Positions 35,550 to 43,853 of a DNA stretch of 64,000 bases are shown piece after piece (the first letter of the stretch is position 1; the number at the start of each line of letters is the position of its first letter). Position numbers and translations under genes: made by a program. The notes beneath the pieces were generated by a model that saw only the letters and a list, made by a program, of their open reading frames with translations, searched no databases and was not told where the DNA came from. Source of the stretch: Oceanobacillus oncorhynchi (lineage in GTDB: Bacteria; Bacillota; Bacilli; Bacillales; Amphibacillaceae); NCBI RefSeq assembly GCF_000821065.1, contig NZ_CDGG01000001.1, forward strand, positions 2,852,001-2,916,000, read 5' to 3'.

Positions 35550-36596
35550 ATGATTTATGACTCTATCATCATTGGTGGAGGACAGGCTGGCCTTGCGTCG
35601 GGGTATTACTTAACAAAATACGGATTGAATTATTTAATACTTGAGGCAAATACGCAAGCAACTGGTTCATGGTCTTATTATTATGATAGTTTAAAGCTCT
35701 TTTCTCCTGCACGTTTATCTTCTTTACCAGGCATGAGAATGAAAAATGACAAGCGAGGTTATCCAACCAAAAAAGATGTTATAAGTTACTTGAACACCTA
35801 CACCAAACGTTTTAAATTGCCCATCTTAACTAATCAACGGGTTTATGAGGTCAGTCGTAACCAAAAAGGATTTTCTATTGAAACTTCTGACGGAAAATCC
35901 TATAAAGCAAAAACGATTATTAATGCTACCGGTTCTTTTCATAATCCTTATTTACCACAAATGAATGGCATGAATACTTTTCGTGGCAATTATCTTCATT
36001 CTTCTTCCTATCAAAAGCCTGATCAGTATATTGGTCAAAGAGTAATCGTTGTTGGAAGTGGAAACTCAGCTGTTCAGATTGCTATGGAATTATCAGAAGT
36101 GAGTAACACTACACTTGCAGTTCGTAAGTCTGTGCAGTTAGTAAAACAAAAAATATTAGGAATAGATTTACACTATTGGGTGAAGGCAATCGGCTTTGAT
36201 AAGTTTCCTTTCTGGAGGTTCGGAAAAGCAGTTCCAATTCCTAGCTCAACAGTTGATTTGGCTGGATACAAAGAAAAGTTAGAAGTTGGTAACCCTAATC
36301 AAAAAAAGATGTTCGAACGTTTCTATTCTGATGGTGTTGTCTGGTCAGAAGGCAACCAAGAGCCTGTAGACACTGTGATTTTCGCTACAGGATATCGTTC
36401 TGATTTTGGATATCTAAAGACAATAGAAAAATTTGATGTGGAGGGAAGACCACTACAGAAAGCTGGTATCAGTCAAAATACTCCCGGACTTTATTATGTT
36501 GGACTTGAAGGGCAACGATCTTTTTCTTCTGCGACATTAAGAGGGGGAGGCTCTGATAGTAAGTTCGTAATAAAGCATATAAAACAGAATTTATAA
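35550..36596 (+). CDS. ArsO/CzcO-type FAD-dependent monooxygenase
   Basis: A 348-residue flavoprotein with FAD site SIIIGGGQAGLASGYYL, second dinucleotide site VVVGSGNSAVQIAMEL (~165) and ATGYRSDFGYL. It is related to the flavoprotein next to cadD and to ArsO-type proteins encoded in ars operons. AAAGGAGG is six bases before the ATG; the upstream in-frame TTG lies in the operator. The MarR gene lies before it and another flavoprotein after it, which suggests a small regulon that oxidises or detoxifies an organic or trivalent arsenic compound. The substrate is unproven. Confidence 0.8.
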   Translation: MIYDSIIIGGGQAGLASGYYLTKYGLNYLILEANTQATGSWSYYYDSLKLFSPARLSSLPGMRMKNDKRGYPTKKDVISYLNTYTKRFKLPILTNQRVYEVSRNQKGFSIETSDGKSYKAKTIINATGSFHNPYLPQMNGMNTFRGNYLHSSSYQKPDQYIGQRVIVVGSGNSAVQIAMELSEVSNTTLAVRKSVQLVKQKILGIDLHYWVKAIGFDKFPFWRFGKAVPIPSSTVDLAGYKEKLEVGNPNQKKMFERFYSDGVVWSEGNQEPVDTVIFATGYRSDFGYLKTIEKFDVEGRPLQKAGISQNTPGLYYVGLEGQRSFSSATLRGGGSDSKFVIKHIKQNL

Positions 36597-36652
36597 AGAA
36601 GATAGGATAACAATGGAGAAATAATTAGTGAAAATTTAGGAGGATGATGAAC

Positions 36653-37999
36653 GTGAAACCTATAGAAATTAAAACAAATTGTTGTCAACCGCAAGAAGAA
36701 CTACAACAAGTAAGCAATCATCAATATAACAAACATTTACCTATTGCAGTCATTGGTGCTGGACCAGTAGGTCTTGCCGCGACAGCCCATTTAGTTAGTT
36801 ACGACCAACCTTTTATTTTATTAGAATCCGGCTCTAAAGTGGGAGAGAATATTTTAACATGGGGGCATGTCCAAGTCTTTTCACCTTGGAAATATAATAT
36901 TGATAAGACGGCATTGAAGCTTCTTAAAAAACAAGATTGGAATGTACCGAATCAAAATGAATTACCTACTGGTAAAGAGTTAGTTGACCAATACTTAAAA
37001 CCGTTATCGAATACACCAGAAATCAAAAATTCTTTGTTTATGAATACTAAGGTTATTTCCATTAGCCGCAAAAATACAGATAAAATGAAAACAGCTAATC
37101 GAGATCAACAACCTTTTGTGATTTATGCAGAACAAGGTAACGAACTGGTACAATTTGAAGCAAGAGCAGTCATAGATGCGACCGGAACTTGGGGAAACCC
37201 TAATCCTGCAAATTCAAATGGAATATGGTTAAAAGAAGAGAAAGATATAAAAAATCAAATTTTCTATGGCATTCCAGATATTCTTGGTAAAGATAAGGAC
37301 CGTTATCTAAACAAACGTGTTGCTGTTGTCGGAAGTGGTCATTCTGCTATTAATTCGTTATTGGAATTAGCAAAATTAAAAGAAGAACATCCTGCAACGG
37401 AAATTATATGGATTTTAAGGAAAAACAGCGTAAAAGATGCATTTGGAGGAGAAGAACTGGATGCACTTGAGGCAAGAGGAGCATTAGGAAGTCATATACA
37501 CAATTTAGTAGATGCAAATACATTTGAAGTAATTACTCCTTTTAGAATTCAACGTATACATGAAAAAGAAGGCAAAATAGAGCTTATAGGAGAATCGAAA
37601 GGAGAGTTAACAACGATTTCAGATATAGATGAGATGGTTGTTAATACTGGCAATCGTCCAGACTTCTCCAATTCAAGTGAGCTGAGAACCCGTATTGATA
37701 CAGCAACAGAAAGTGTTAAAGACCTTGCACCTTTAATTGATCCAAATATACACAGTTGCGGAACAGTACGCCCGCATGGAGAAAAAGAATTGCGACAACC
37801 TGAAAAGGATTTTTATATCGTGGGAGCAAAAAGTTATGGTCGGGCACCAACATTCCTAATGGCAACTGGACATGAACAGGTTCGATCCATTGTAGCTTAT
37901 TTATCGGGGGATTATGAAGCCTCTGAGAAAGTCGAACTGGAATTACCTGAAACTGGTGTATGTAGTACGAATTTAAATGCTGCCAATTCGTGTTGCTGA
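36653..37999 (+). CDS. FAD/NAD(P)-binding oxidoreductase with vicinal-Cys ends (ars-associated)
   Basis: A ~448-residue two-dinucleotide-fold flavoprotein with VIGAGPVGLAATAHLV, GTWGNPNPANSNG, VVGSGHSAINSLLELA and a late SYGRAPTFLMATGHEQVRSI. It carries CC near the N-terminus (KTNCCQPQ) and at the extreme C-terminus (NAANSCC), like mercuric reductase and many arsenic-handling proteins. GTG at 36653 gives the best spacing from TTAGGAGG (nine bases); ATGs at 36644 and 36647 are in frame but nearly touch it. Such flavoproteins occur in ars operons, with proposed roles in organoarsenical or antimonite oxidation. A terminator follows. Confidence 0.75.
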   Translation: MKPIEIKTNCCQPQEELQQVSNHQYNKHLPIAVIGAGPVGLAATAHLVSYDQPFILLESGSKVGENILTWGHVQVFSPWKYNIDKTALKLLKKQDWNVPNQNELPTGKELVDQYLKPLSNTPEIKNSLFMNTKVISISRKNTDKMKTANRDQQPFVIYAEQGNELVQFEARAVIDATGTWGNPNPANSNGIWLKEEKDIKNQIFYGIPDILGKDKDRYLNKRVAVVGSGHSAINSLLELAKLKEEHPATEIIWILRKNSVKDAFGGEELDALEARGALGSHIHNLVDANTFEVITPFRIQRIHEKEGKIELIGESKGELTTISDIDEMVVNTGNRPDFSNSSELRTRIDTATESVKDLAPLIDPNIHSCGTVRPHGEKELRQPEKDFYIVGAKSYGRAPTFLMATGHEQVRSIVAYLSGDYEASEKVELELPETGVCSTNLNAANSCC

Positions 38000-38010
38000 A
38001 ATAAAAAACA

Positions 38011-38045
38011 AAGGGAAAGTATCATTTACTTTCCCTCCCTTTTTG
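38011..38045 (+). terminator. Terminator after the flavoprotein gene
   Basis: GGGAAAGTA and TACTTTCCC pair around TCATT, followed by TCCCTTTTT. Confidence 0.85.
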
Positions 38046-38057
38046 GAGGTGGTCTGA

Positions 38058-38255
38058 ATGATTATTAATAAAGGCGGAGATTTAAGCAAAGAATACTTTA
38101 TGGCATATTTTTCTTTGCTTATGAACAGCAGACAATGTACTTTAGAGAAGGCAAAGGAAATCACGTTTGATCGTCTATTTCGCAATGATGAAAATACGTT
38201 TGGAAACATTTCTTTTCAACATTTTATGGAAGCCTATGAGGAATTAAAAGAATAG
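38058..38255 (+). CDS. Small hypothetical protein in the ars region
   Basis: A 65-residue product with a strong ribosome site (TTGGAGGTGG, about nine bases before the ATG). It is mainly helical: DLSKEYFMAYFSLLMNSRQ, then TLEKAKEITFDRLFRN and SFQHFMEAYEELKE. It has a single Cys (RQCTLEKA) and no membrane segment. The family is not recognised. It lies alone between a terminator and the arsR promoter, so it is a separate short unit or the end of the previous operon by read-through. Confidence 0.6.
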   Translation: MIINKGGDLSKEYFMAYFSLLMNSRQCTLEKAKEITFDRLFRNDENTFGNISFQHFMEAYEELKE

Positions 38256-38287
38256 GAAATAAGATTGCACTAAATTTTTTTATTTGA

Positions 38288-38319
38288 ATATATAAGTGTA
38301 TAGTTATATACTTATATTA
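38288..38319 (+). promoter_or_regulatory. ArsR-type operator/promoter before arsR
   Basis: A 28-bp near-perfect dyad (38290-38317) has arms ATATAAGT and ACTTATAT plus inner TATA/TATA, with one mismatch. It fits the operator of the ArsR/SmtB family and lies 27 bases before the arsR start. Confidence 0.8.
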
Positions 38320-38344
38320 TTATTTCATAAAAAGGGGGATTTAA

Positions 38345-38689
38345 ATGCTGCAAACTACAATTGAATTGGAGAAAGCTGCTGGTATTTTAAAATTACTTGG
38401 CGATAAAACAAGGCTGACTATGCTGAAATTAATTAATGAACAAACTTGTTGTGTTTGTGAGTTCGTTGAAATATTTCAGTCCAGTCAACCATCCATTAGC
38501 CAACATTTACGCAAACTGAAAGATTTGGGGTTAGTGAAGGAAGAAAGAAAAGGACAATGGATATTTTATACGGTTAATAGTAAGAGTGAGTATTATTCAT
38601 TTATCAAACCGATTTTGAATCAATTACCCGATCAAGATGATAAATTAAAAGAACTGGAAGAGAAAGGCACACGAATTTCTTGTTGTTAG
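38345..38689 (+). CDS. arsR: Arsenic-responsive repressor ArsR
   Basis: A 114-residue ArsR/SmtB winged-helix repressor. The arsenite site is in the DNA-binding region, [11 protein letters not shown] (Cys35, 36, 38), followed by [22 protein letters not shown] pair closes the protein (RISCC). AAGGGGGA stands a few bases before the ATG and a strong dyad operator lies upstream. arsB follows within 20 bases and arsC after that, so the operon is arsRBC, induced by As(III)/Sb(III). Confidence 0.94.
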   Translation: MLQTTIELEKAAGILKLLGDKTRLTMLKLINEQTCCVCEFVEIFQSSQPSISQHLRKLKDLGLVKEERKGQWIFYTVNSKSEYYSFIKPILNQLPDQDDKLKELEEKGTRISCC

Positions 38690-38705
38690 GTTTGGAGGTC
38701 TTATT

Positions 38706-40004
38706 TTGTCAGCAACACTTATACTCGCCATTATAATATTTGTTTTAACCCTAGTCCTAGTCATTTGGCAGCCAAAGAATTTAAATATTGGATGGTCTGC
38801 CATGGGAGGAGCTATTATTGCTTTACTCGTAGGAGTAGTGGGATTTAGTGATGTACTTGAAGTTATTGGCATCACTTGGAATGCAACATTATCATTTGTC
38901 GCCATTATTCTTATTTCATTAGTATTAGATGAAATTGGATTATTTGAATGGGCAGCATTACATATGGCACGGATAGCAAAAGGGCATGGAATAAAGATGT
39001 TTGTATATATTAGCATTTTGGGTGCAATTGTCGCAGCTTTATTTGCGAATGATGGTGCAGCACTCATTCTAACACCGATTGTACTTGCGATGGTACGTCA
39101 TTTGAATTTCAAAGAAAAAATGATTTTTCCATTTATCATGGCAAGTGGGTTTATCGCTGATACGACATCTTTACCGTTTATTGTTAGTAATTTAGTTAAC
39201 ATCGTTTCAGCCGATTTCTTTGGTATCGGTTTTGTCGAATATGCTTCAAGAATGATTATTCCAAATTTATTCTCTTTAATCGCAACGATTTCGGTATTAT
39301 TAATTTATTTTAGAAAAAACATACCTAGAGATTATGATGTATCAAAATTAAGAACACCAAATGAGGCGATCAGGGACTTAAAAATGTTTCGCCTATCATG
39401 GCTTATACTTGGTATATTAGTAATTGGGTACTTTACGAGTGAATTTGTTAATGTACCTGTTTCTATTATTGCTGGGGTCATTGCGATTTTCTTTATTTTG
39501 ATGGCAAGACGCAGTACCGCTGTTAATACAAAAGAAGTAATTAAAGGGGCACCATGGAATATTGTATTCTTCTCCATTGGAATGTACGTGGTGGTCTATG
39601 GATTAGGGAATGCAGGGCTTACATCGGCACTTGCAAGTATGATTCAAACCGTAGCTGACCAAGGTTTATTTGTTGGAACGGTTGCCATGGGATTTATTGC
39701 AGCATTCCTATCCTCCATTATGAATAACATGCCTACCGTAATGATTAATGCATTAGCCATTGCGGAAACAAATACATCTGGTGTGTTACGTGAAGCACTT
39801 ATTTATGCGAATGTAGTTGGATCAGATTTAGGTCCCAAAATCACACCGATTGGTTCTCTGGCAACATTAGTATGGCTGTATGTATTATCACAAAAAGGCG
39901 TTAAGATTTCATGGGGAACTTATTTTAAAACAGGTATTATTTTAACCCTTCCTATCTTATTGATTACATTAGTAGGACTATATTTAACACTGATTCTATT
40001 TTAA
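38706..40004 (+). CDS. arsB: Arsenite efflux permease ArsB
   Basis: A 432-residue, ~12-helix membrane carrier that exports arsenite and antimonite using the membrane potential. It has the ArsB pattern: [36 protein letters not shown], the ...[24 protein letters not shown] block and [15 protein letters not shown]. The start is TTG with TTTGGAGGT seven bases upstream. It overlaps nothing and precedes arsC by 14 bases. It remains intact although arsC is disrupted, so arsenite resistance should persist. Confidence 0.95.
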   Translation: MSATLILAIIIFVLTLVLVIWQPKNLNIGWSAMGGAIIALLVGVVGFSDVLEVIGITWNATLSFVAIILISLVLDEIGLFEWAALHMARIAKGHGIKMFVYISILGAIVAALFANDGAALILTPIVLAMVRHLNFKEKMIFPFIMASGFIADTTSLPFIVSNLVNIVSADFFGIGFVEYASRMIIPNLFSLIATISVLLIYFRKNIPRDYDVSKLRTPNEAIRDLKMFRLSWLILGILVIGYFTSEFVNVPVSIIAGVIAIFFILMARRSTAVNTKEVIKGAPWNIVFFSIGMYVVVYGLGNAGLTSALASMIQTVADQGLFVGTVAMGFIAAFLSSIMNNMPTVMINALAIAETNTSGVLREALIYANVVGSDLGPKITPIGSLATLVWLYVLSQKGVKISWGTYFKTGIILTLPILLITLVGLYLTLILF

Positions 40005-40018
40005 CAAGGAGAATGATT

Positions 40019-40150
40019 ATGTCTAAAAAAACAATTTATTTCTTATGCACTGGAAACTCTTGCAGAAGCCAAATGGCTGAAGGCTGGGCGAAAAAATATC
40101 TTGGAGATGCTTGGGAAGTGAAAAGTGCAGGTATTGAGGCACATGTGTGA
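40019..40150 (+). pseudogene. arsC: Arsenate reductase, 5' fragment split by IS21-family element
   Basis: The first 42 residues of thioredoxin-coupled ArsC are intact: [20 protein letters not shown] with catalytic Cys10 and the phosphate-binding loop to Arg16. After SAGIEAH the frame runs into insertion-sequence DNA and stops at TGA eight bases later. The other redox cysteines are on the 3' fragment at 42.7 kb, so no active enzyme can be made. AAGGAG is six bases before the ATG. Arsenate must be reduced by another enzyme if the host is arsenate resistant. Confidence 0.95.
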
Positions 40151-40181
40151 GCGTCAAGTAGAAATGAACACTTTTTGCTAA

Positions 40182-40952
40182 TTAAATTTGGACACTTTCT
40201 TCCATGAAAATGGAAGAACGGTGTTTCATTCGATAACTATCATCATCATGAAAATGAATAACTTCAGCTCGATGTAAAATTCTATCTAGGATAGCCGTTG
40301 TAATCCCTGGATCACCTAGTAATTCTCCCCATTCATTCGGTCCTTTATTAGAAGTTAATATAATTGAAGCCTTATCATAAAGGTCGTTAATAAGATGGAA
40401 AAATAAATTCGCTTCACGTGTATCCATTGCCATAAACATTAAATCATCAATAATCACTAAATGAGAGGAACGAATTCGTTTCATTCTCGTTTGTGATTTT
40501 CTGGTAACTTCTTCTGTTTTTAATGTTTGAATCAGCTGCCCCATGGAAATAAAAGAGACTTTATATCCTTTTTGTATAGCTTCTATGCCCAGCCCTGTGG
40601 CTAAATGTGTTTTACCTACACCTGGCGGTCCTAAAACGATTAAATTATAGAGTTGATCTAGCCAGTTAAACTCCTTTAATTGATTTACTTGTCTTTTGCT
40701 GAGTGATTGCTGCTCATCTAAATGAAACTCGTCCAACGTCTTATAGGAAGGGAATGCAGCCCATTTTAATCGTTTTTCGATTAATTTTTCATCCCTACGT
40801 TTTAATTCATATCCAGTCAATTGTTTCAAAAGTACTTGATATGTCCAATCTTCTGACTCTGCTTGTTGAATCAGAGATGGCAAATAATTTGCCGTCTCTG
40901 TGAGTCTCAACGATCGAAACTGTTGTTGTATTTCTTCTATTGAATGACTCAT
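40182..40952 (-). CDS. istB: IS21-family ATP-binding helper protein IstB
   Basis: A 256-residue AAA+ DnaA/DnaC-like ATPase that assists IS21 transposition and target choice. Walker A is GPPGVGKTHLA, Walker B is LVIIDDLMFMAMD, and the late segment SIILTSNKGPNEWGELLGDP is highly typical of IstB. The start overlaps the istA stop by four bases. It lacks any sign of decay. Confidence 0.96.
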   Translation of the reverse strand: MSHSIEEIQQQFRSLRLTETANYLPSLIQQAESEDWTYQVLLKQLTGYELKRRDEKLIEKRLKWAAFPSYKTLDEFHLDEQQSLSKRQVNQLKEFNWLDQLYNLIVLGPPGVGKTHLATGLGIEAIQKGYKVSFISMGQLIQTLKTEEVTRKSQTRMKRIRSSHLVIIDDLMFMAMDTREANLFFHLINDLYDKASIILTSNKGPNEWGELLGDPGITTAILDRILHRAEVIHFHDDDSYRMKHRSSIFMEESVQI

Positions 40953-42511
40953 ACCGTTGCTCCTTTCAATAACTCTATATAAGAATCCAATTCTCTTGTT
41001 TTTGGCTTGATTTGAAGCAGCGTATCATCCATACCATGCAATGTTTTGATAGCTTCTATTTGCGGAGGCCTTTGATGAGAATCCGTTTGTCTTTGGATAA
41101 ACTCTACGACATCTCTAAACTCTGTTGCACTATATATTTTGCGTGCGACACATTCTTCTAAAGCTTGGTTCCTTCGTTCTCTTGCTACTGTTTTTGATAC
41201 CTTTAAAATAAGAGATAATTGATCTCGTATATAACGAGGATATCTTTGGTGAATTTCCTGAAGGAAATCAGAAGCCATTTCCTTATCATCAAAGTACGTC
41301 GATACCGTTTCTATATAGGCAGCTATTCCTTTAGAACGGTCTCTGGTATGTTGAGAATCTTGAATCAATTTCCCTTTCTCTAAACTTAATGTGTGTTTGG
41401 CAATGATTGCTCCATTCGATTCTTCACGTATTATTAATTCGTTTTGATCGCTTATTTCAATAAAAACTTCTTTATCTTTTTTATATGTACCAAGTGGTAC
41501 CGAATACCGATTCGATTGATAGATAATAGTATTGTCCTTACGAACATTTCTTGTTATACTATTATCGATATTTGAAATTGAAATTTTTTTGTTGACTGGT
41601 CTTAAGTGTTGTTTTTCTAGGGCAAACACTTCGACTGGTCTTTTTTTTGTTGTATTATGCACTTTTCCGTTTCCCGTTCGAATCAGCCATGCTAAACAGG
41701 ATTCATTCCATTTATCTATATGGTGAAATACGCGGTTCTTCGCAAAATTCTTCTTCACAAATCCTACGACATTTTCAATCTTCCCTTTACTTTCTGGATC
41801 AGCTTTTCTACATACAAAGAGCTTTAATTTTCTTGCTTCCCTGTATGCTTGAAATTCACTGGTAAGGATGAGATCACCTTCATTTTCACTTACTACGATA
41901 AGGGAATCTTGATCATAAGCTAACTCATATGGAATTCCTCCAAAATACTGAAAAGCATCTTCGTGAGCTTGAATCATATCTTTTGTTGTAAAAGGACGGG
42001 AGAGCCACACAACGTATTTATAACGAGAGTGCGAAAGCACGAAACTAATAAAATATAATTTCTTTTCCTTTCCCTGGGATGTTTTCTGTATCGTCTGACC
42101 AAAATCTACTTGGGCTTGCTGCCCCATTGGTGGATCTGGAATAGCTTGATAGACACGCTTCATCTCTGTTTTTGGAATATGATATTTTTCCCGGAGTGCT
42201 TTGACATAACCACGAACGGTACTTTCTCCAACACGTAGAGTTGGAAACCTTTCTTTTAACCAATCATGAACTTGAGCACTAGAAAGATCTGGATGTTCTG
42301 TTAGCCAAGTATGAATAAGTAATTCGTAGGCATCTAATTTCTTCTTTCTTGTCTGTGTGGAAGCTACCCACTCCGCCATTTCCTGAGGAGACTTTTCAAG
42401 GTATTTATATACTGTTGTTCTTGATATACCTAGTTTTCTAGCTATTCTCCGTATTTTAAATCCTTCTTGTTTTAGTTGATAGATTTCCATATACACTTTC
42501 CATGTTTCCAC
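40949..42511 (-). CDS. istA: IS21-family transposase IstA
   Basis: A DDE transposase of ~520 residues. The N-terminal helix-turn-helix is IRRIARKLGISRTTVYKYL, and the integrase core (rve) spans ~120-270 with QAQVDFGQT, the ...YELAYDQDSLIV segment and SKGKIENVVGFVKKNF (catalytic D, D, E). GTG at 42511 (VETWKVYMEIYQLK) is preferred because GGGAGGAG precedes it by about ten bases. Longer in-frame forms reach into the terminal repeat region and are unlikely. Intact, so the element may still be mobile. Confidence 0.94.
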   Translation of the reverse strand: METWKVYMEIYQLKQEGFKIRRIARKLGISRTTVYKYLEKSPQEMAEWVASTQTRKKKLDAYELLIHTWLTEHPDLSSAQVHDWLKERFPTLRVGESTVRGYVKALREKYHIPKTEMKRVYQAIPDPPMGQQAQVDFGQTIQKTSQGKEKKLYFISFVLSHSRYKYVVWLSRPFTTKDMIQAHEDAFQYFGGIPYELAYDQDSLIVVSENEGDLILTSEFQAYREARKLKLFVCRKADPESKGKIENVVGFVKKNFAKNRVFHHIDKWNESCLAWLIRTGNGKVHNTTKKRPVEVFALEKQHLRPVNKKISISNIDNSITRNVRKDNTIIYQSNRYSVPLGTYKKDKEVFIEISDQNELIIREESNGAIIAKHTLSLEKGKLIQDSQHTRDRSKGIAAYIETVSTYFDDKEMASDFLQEIHQRYPRYIRDQLSLILKVSKTVARERRNQALEECVARKIYSATEFRDVVEFIQRQTDSHQRPPQIEAIKTLHGMDDTLLQIKPKTRELDSYIELLKGATV

Positions 42512-42718
42512 CTTTCTTACTCCTCCCATTTCTGTATCGTACAAACATGTATTATACAGTAAATGAAAGATTGCAATAGTTAGTTGGTACCTGACGGAAC
42601 GGCGAGCATGTAACAGGCTGCCGCCCCTACGGGGCAACAGCCTGTTACATGCCTATCCCCCAAGAAAAGTGTTCATTCTTATCAAGCAATAATGGTCTAC
42701 TTTAGTTTAGCAGTTACA

Positions 42719-43016
42719 ACATGGTTTAAATCCCAATGCAGTAAAGGCAATGCAAGAGGTCAATATTGATATTTCGAACCAAACATCTGATATTATCGAC
42801 CCGGAAATCTTAAACAATGCGGACTTTGTAGTCACTTTATGCGGAGACGCTGCGGATAAATGTCCAATGACACCGCCACAAGTGAAACGTGACCATTGGG
42901 GTTTTGATGATCCAGCCAAAGCTCAAGGGAATGAAGAAGAAAAATGGATTGTATTTCAACGGGTTCGTGATGAAATAGGGAAAAGAATCAAACGTTTTGC
43001 TGAAACAGGAGAATAG
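42719..43016 (+). pseudogene. arsC: Arsenate reductase, 3' fragment
   Basis: It continues arsC directly after the target duplication: [20 protein letters not shown], then [20 protein letters not shown], which carries the two redox-relay cysteines (equivalent to Cys82 and Cys89 of Bacillus ArsC), and [13 protein letters not shown], ending FAETGE. The sequence shows no other damage, which again points to a recent disruption. An internal ATG (MQEVNIDIS) could start an 88-residue piece without the nucleophilic Cys10, hence inactive. Confidence 0.94.
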
Positions 43017-43057
43017 TATATGTATATGTTTATTTCATATTGAAAGGTGAAAACTAG

Positions 43058-43314
43058 ATGATTGTAGAATAAAGAGGAATCGTTTCATAAAAAATATATG
43101 TTATCTAGTGAACTTGCCTATTATGTAAAAGATAATGCTTTGCCCTTAATTGATCAAGAATATGCTTTTTCTGAGTTAATCAACCCTGTATAAAGAGAAC
43201 CAAATAAAGGCCTGGGTAACAGTGAGATATTTAGATTAGACAATAAAGGCAGTGCAATTTTCACAGTATGAATTGACCTTGGAGAAAGATAGGAACTGGT
43301 TGATTATAGAGTGA
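43058..43314 (+). pseudogene. Decayed tcpC 3' end (second conjugation module remnant)
   Basis: From 43108 the sequence follows the intact tcpC at 27.06-27.28 kb: ELAYYVKDNALPLIDQEYAF, SELINPV, then in shifted frames KAWVTVRYL, QLSQYELTLEKDRNWLII and a stop. Several stops and frameshifts make it untranslatable. Just before it, AAGGTG and an ATG open a four-codon stub, perhaps the start of a gene cut off after arsC. The match ends exactly where tcpC ends, and the same promoter and downstream small gene follow. Confidence 0.88.
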
Positions 43315-43460
43315 AAATAATCATTTTTTATTATTCTTCGTTATAACTAGATAAAAAAGATGATTCTAATAATAGGAAACCCACATGGATTCATTGTTTT
43401 TTATTTATAGGTCTGCCTTATGCAGTTAAACGAATACTTGTTTTAAATTCCTTTTTTATG

Positions 43461-43490
43461 CTGACTTTCCGTTTTAAGGCACGATATAAT
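43461..43490 (+). promoter_or_regulatory. Promoter of the second small element gene
   Basis: CTGACT and TATAAT are 18 bases apart, with the same spacing and GGCAC motif as at 27474-27503. The flanking DNA has diverged, so the elements themselves are conserved. Confidence 0.65.
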
Positions 43491-43544
43491 TAAATAAAAT
43501 TATGTGTATGTGCTAGGAAATAGGTTAATTGAAGGAGGAATTAG

Positions 43545-43784
43545 ATGGTTAAAGATAATGAAAAAGGCCGCTTATTAACACATGAATTGAATCGGAAATT
43601 GTATTTTGCGGAAATGGAAGAAAAATTGGTTAAGGTCACTTACTGTTTGATGGCAGATGACCTGTATACGGTAGATCATGCTATTCCTGAATTAATAAAA
43701 ATAATTAACTTATTAGAACAAGAGCAGAGAGCTATCATGAATAGTATTATTTGTATAGAGAAGCAAATAAAAATAGAAAATTGA
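43545..43784 (+). CDS. Small coiled protein of the element, copy 2
   Basis: A 79-residue paralogue of the gene at 27.55 kb, nearly identical over HELNRKLYFAEMEEKLVKV, TYCLMADDLYTVDHAIPELI and KIINLLEQEQRAIMN. The ends differ. AAGGAGGAATTAG before the ATG is a strong ribosome site, better than in copy 1. Unlike the neighbouring tcpC and DUF961 remnants, this copy is intact and has a good promoter and terminator, which suggests selection for its product. Function unknown. Confidence 0.75.
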   Translation: MVKDNEKGRLLTHELNRKLYFAEMEEKLVKVTYCLMADDLYTVDHAIPELIKIINLLEQEQRAIMNSIICIEKQIKIEN

Positions 43785-43804
43785 CAAAAGTGTGAGAGTA
43801 TTAT

Positions 43805-43840
43805 AAAAGCCATCAAATTATGATGGCTCATTTTTTGTTT
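43805..43840. terminator. Terminator between convergent genes
   Basis: AGCCATCA and TGATGGCT pair around AATTA, with CATTTTTTG to the right and AT-rich sequence to the left. It serves the small gene and perhaps the convergent NlpC/P60 gene. Confidence 0.85.
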
Positions 43841-43853
43841 CAATCGTTTTTTA

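Larger units (their letters stand above)
40146..42718 (-). mobile_element. IS21-family insertion sequence in arsC
   Basis: A 2573-bp element with TG...CA ends carries istA and istB overlapping by four bases, as the family requires. It is bounded by a 5-bp target duplication ACATG (40141-40145 and 42719-42723). Removing the element and one repeat restores an uninterrupted arsC frame through EAHGLNPN. Near both ends occurs AGAA(A)TGAACACTTTT in inverted orientation, fitting the internal repeats of IS21 termini. The clean repeats imply a recent insertion. Confidence 0.95.
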
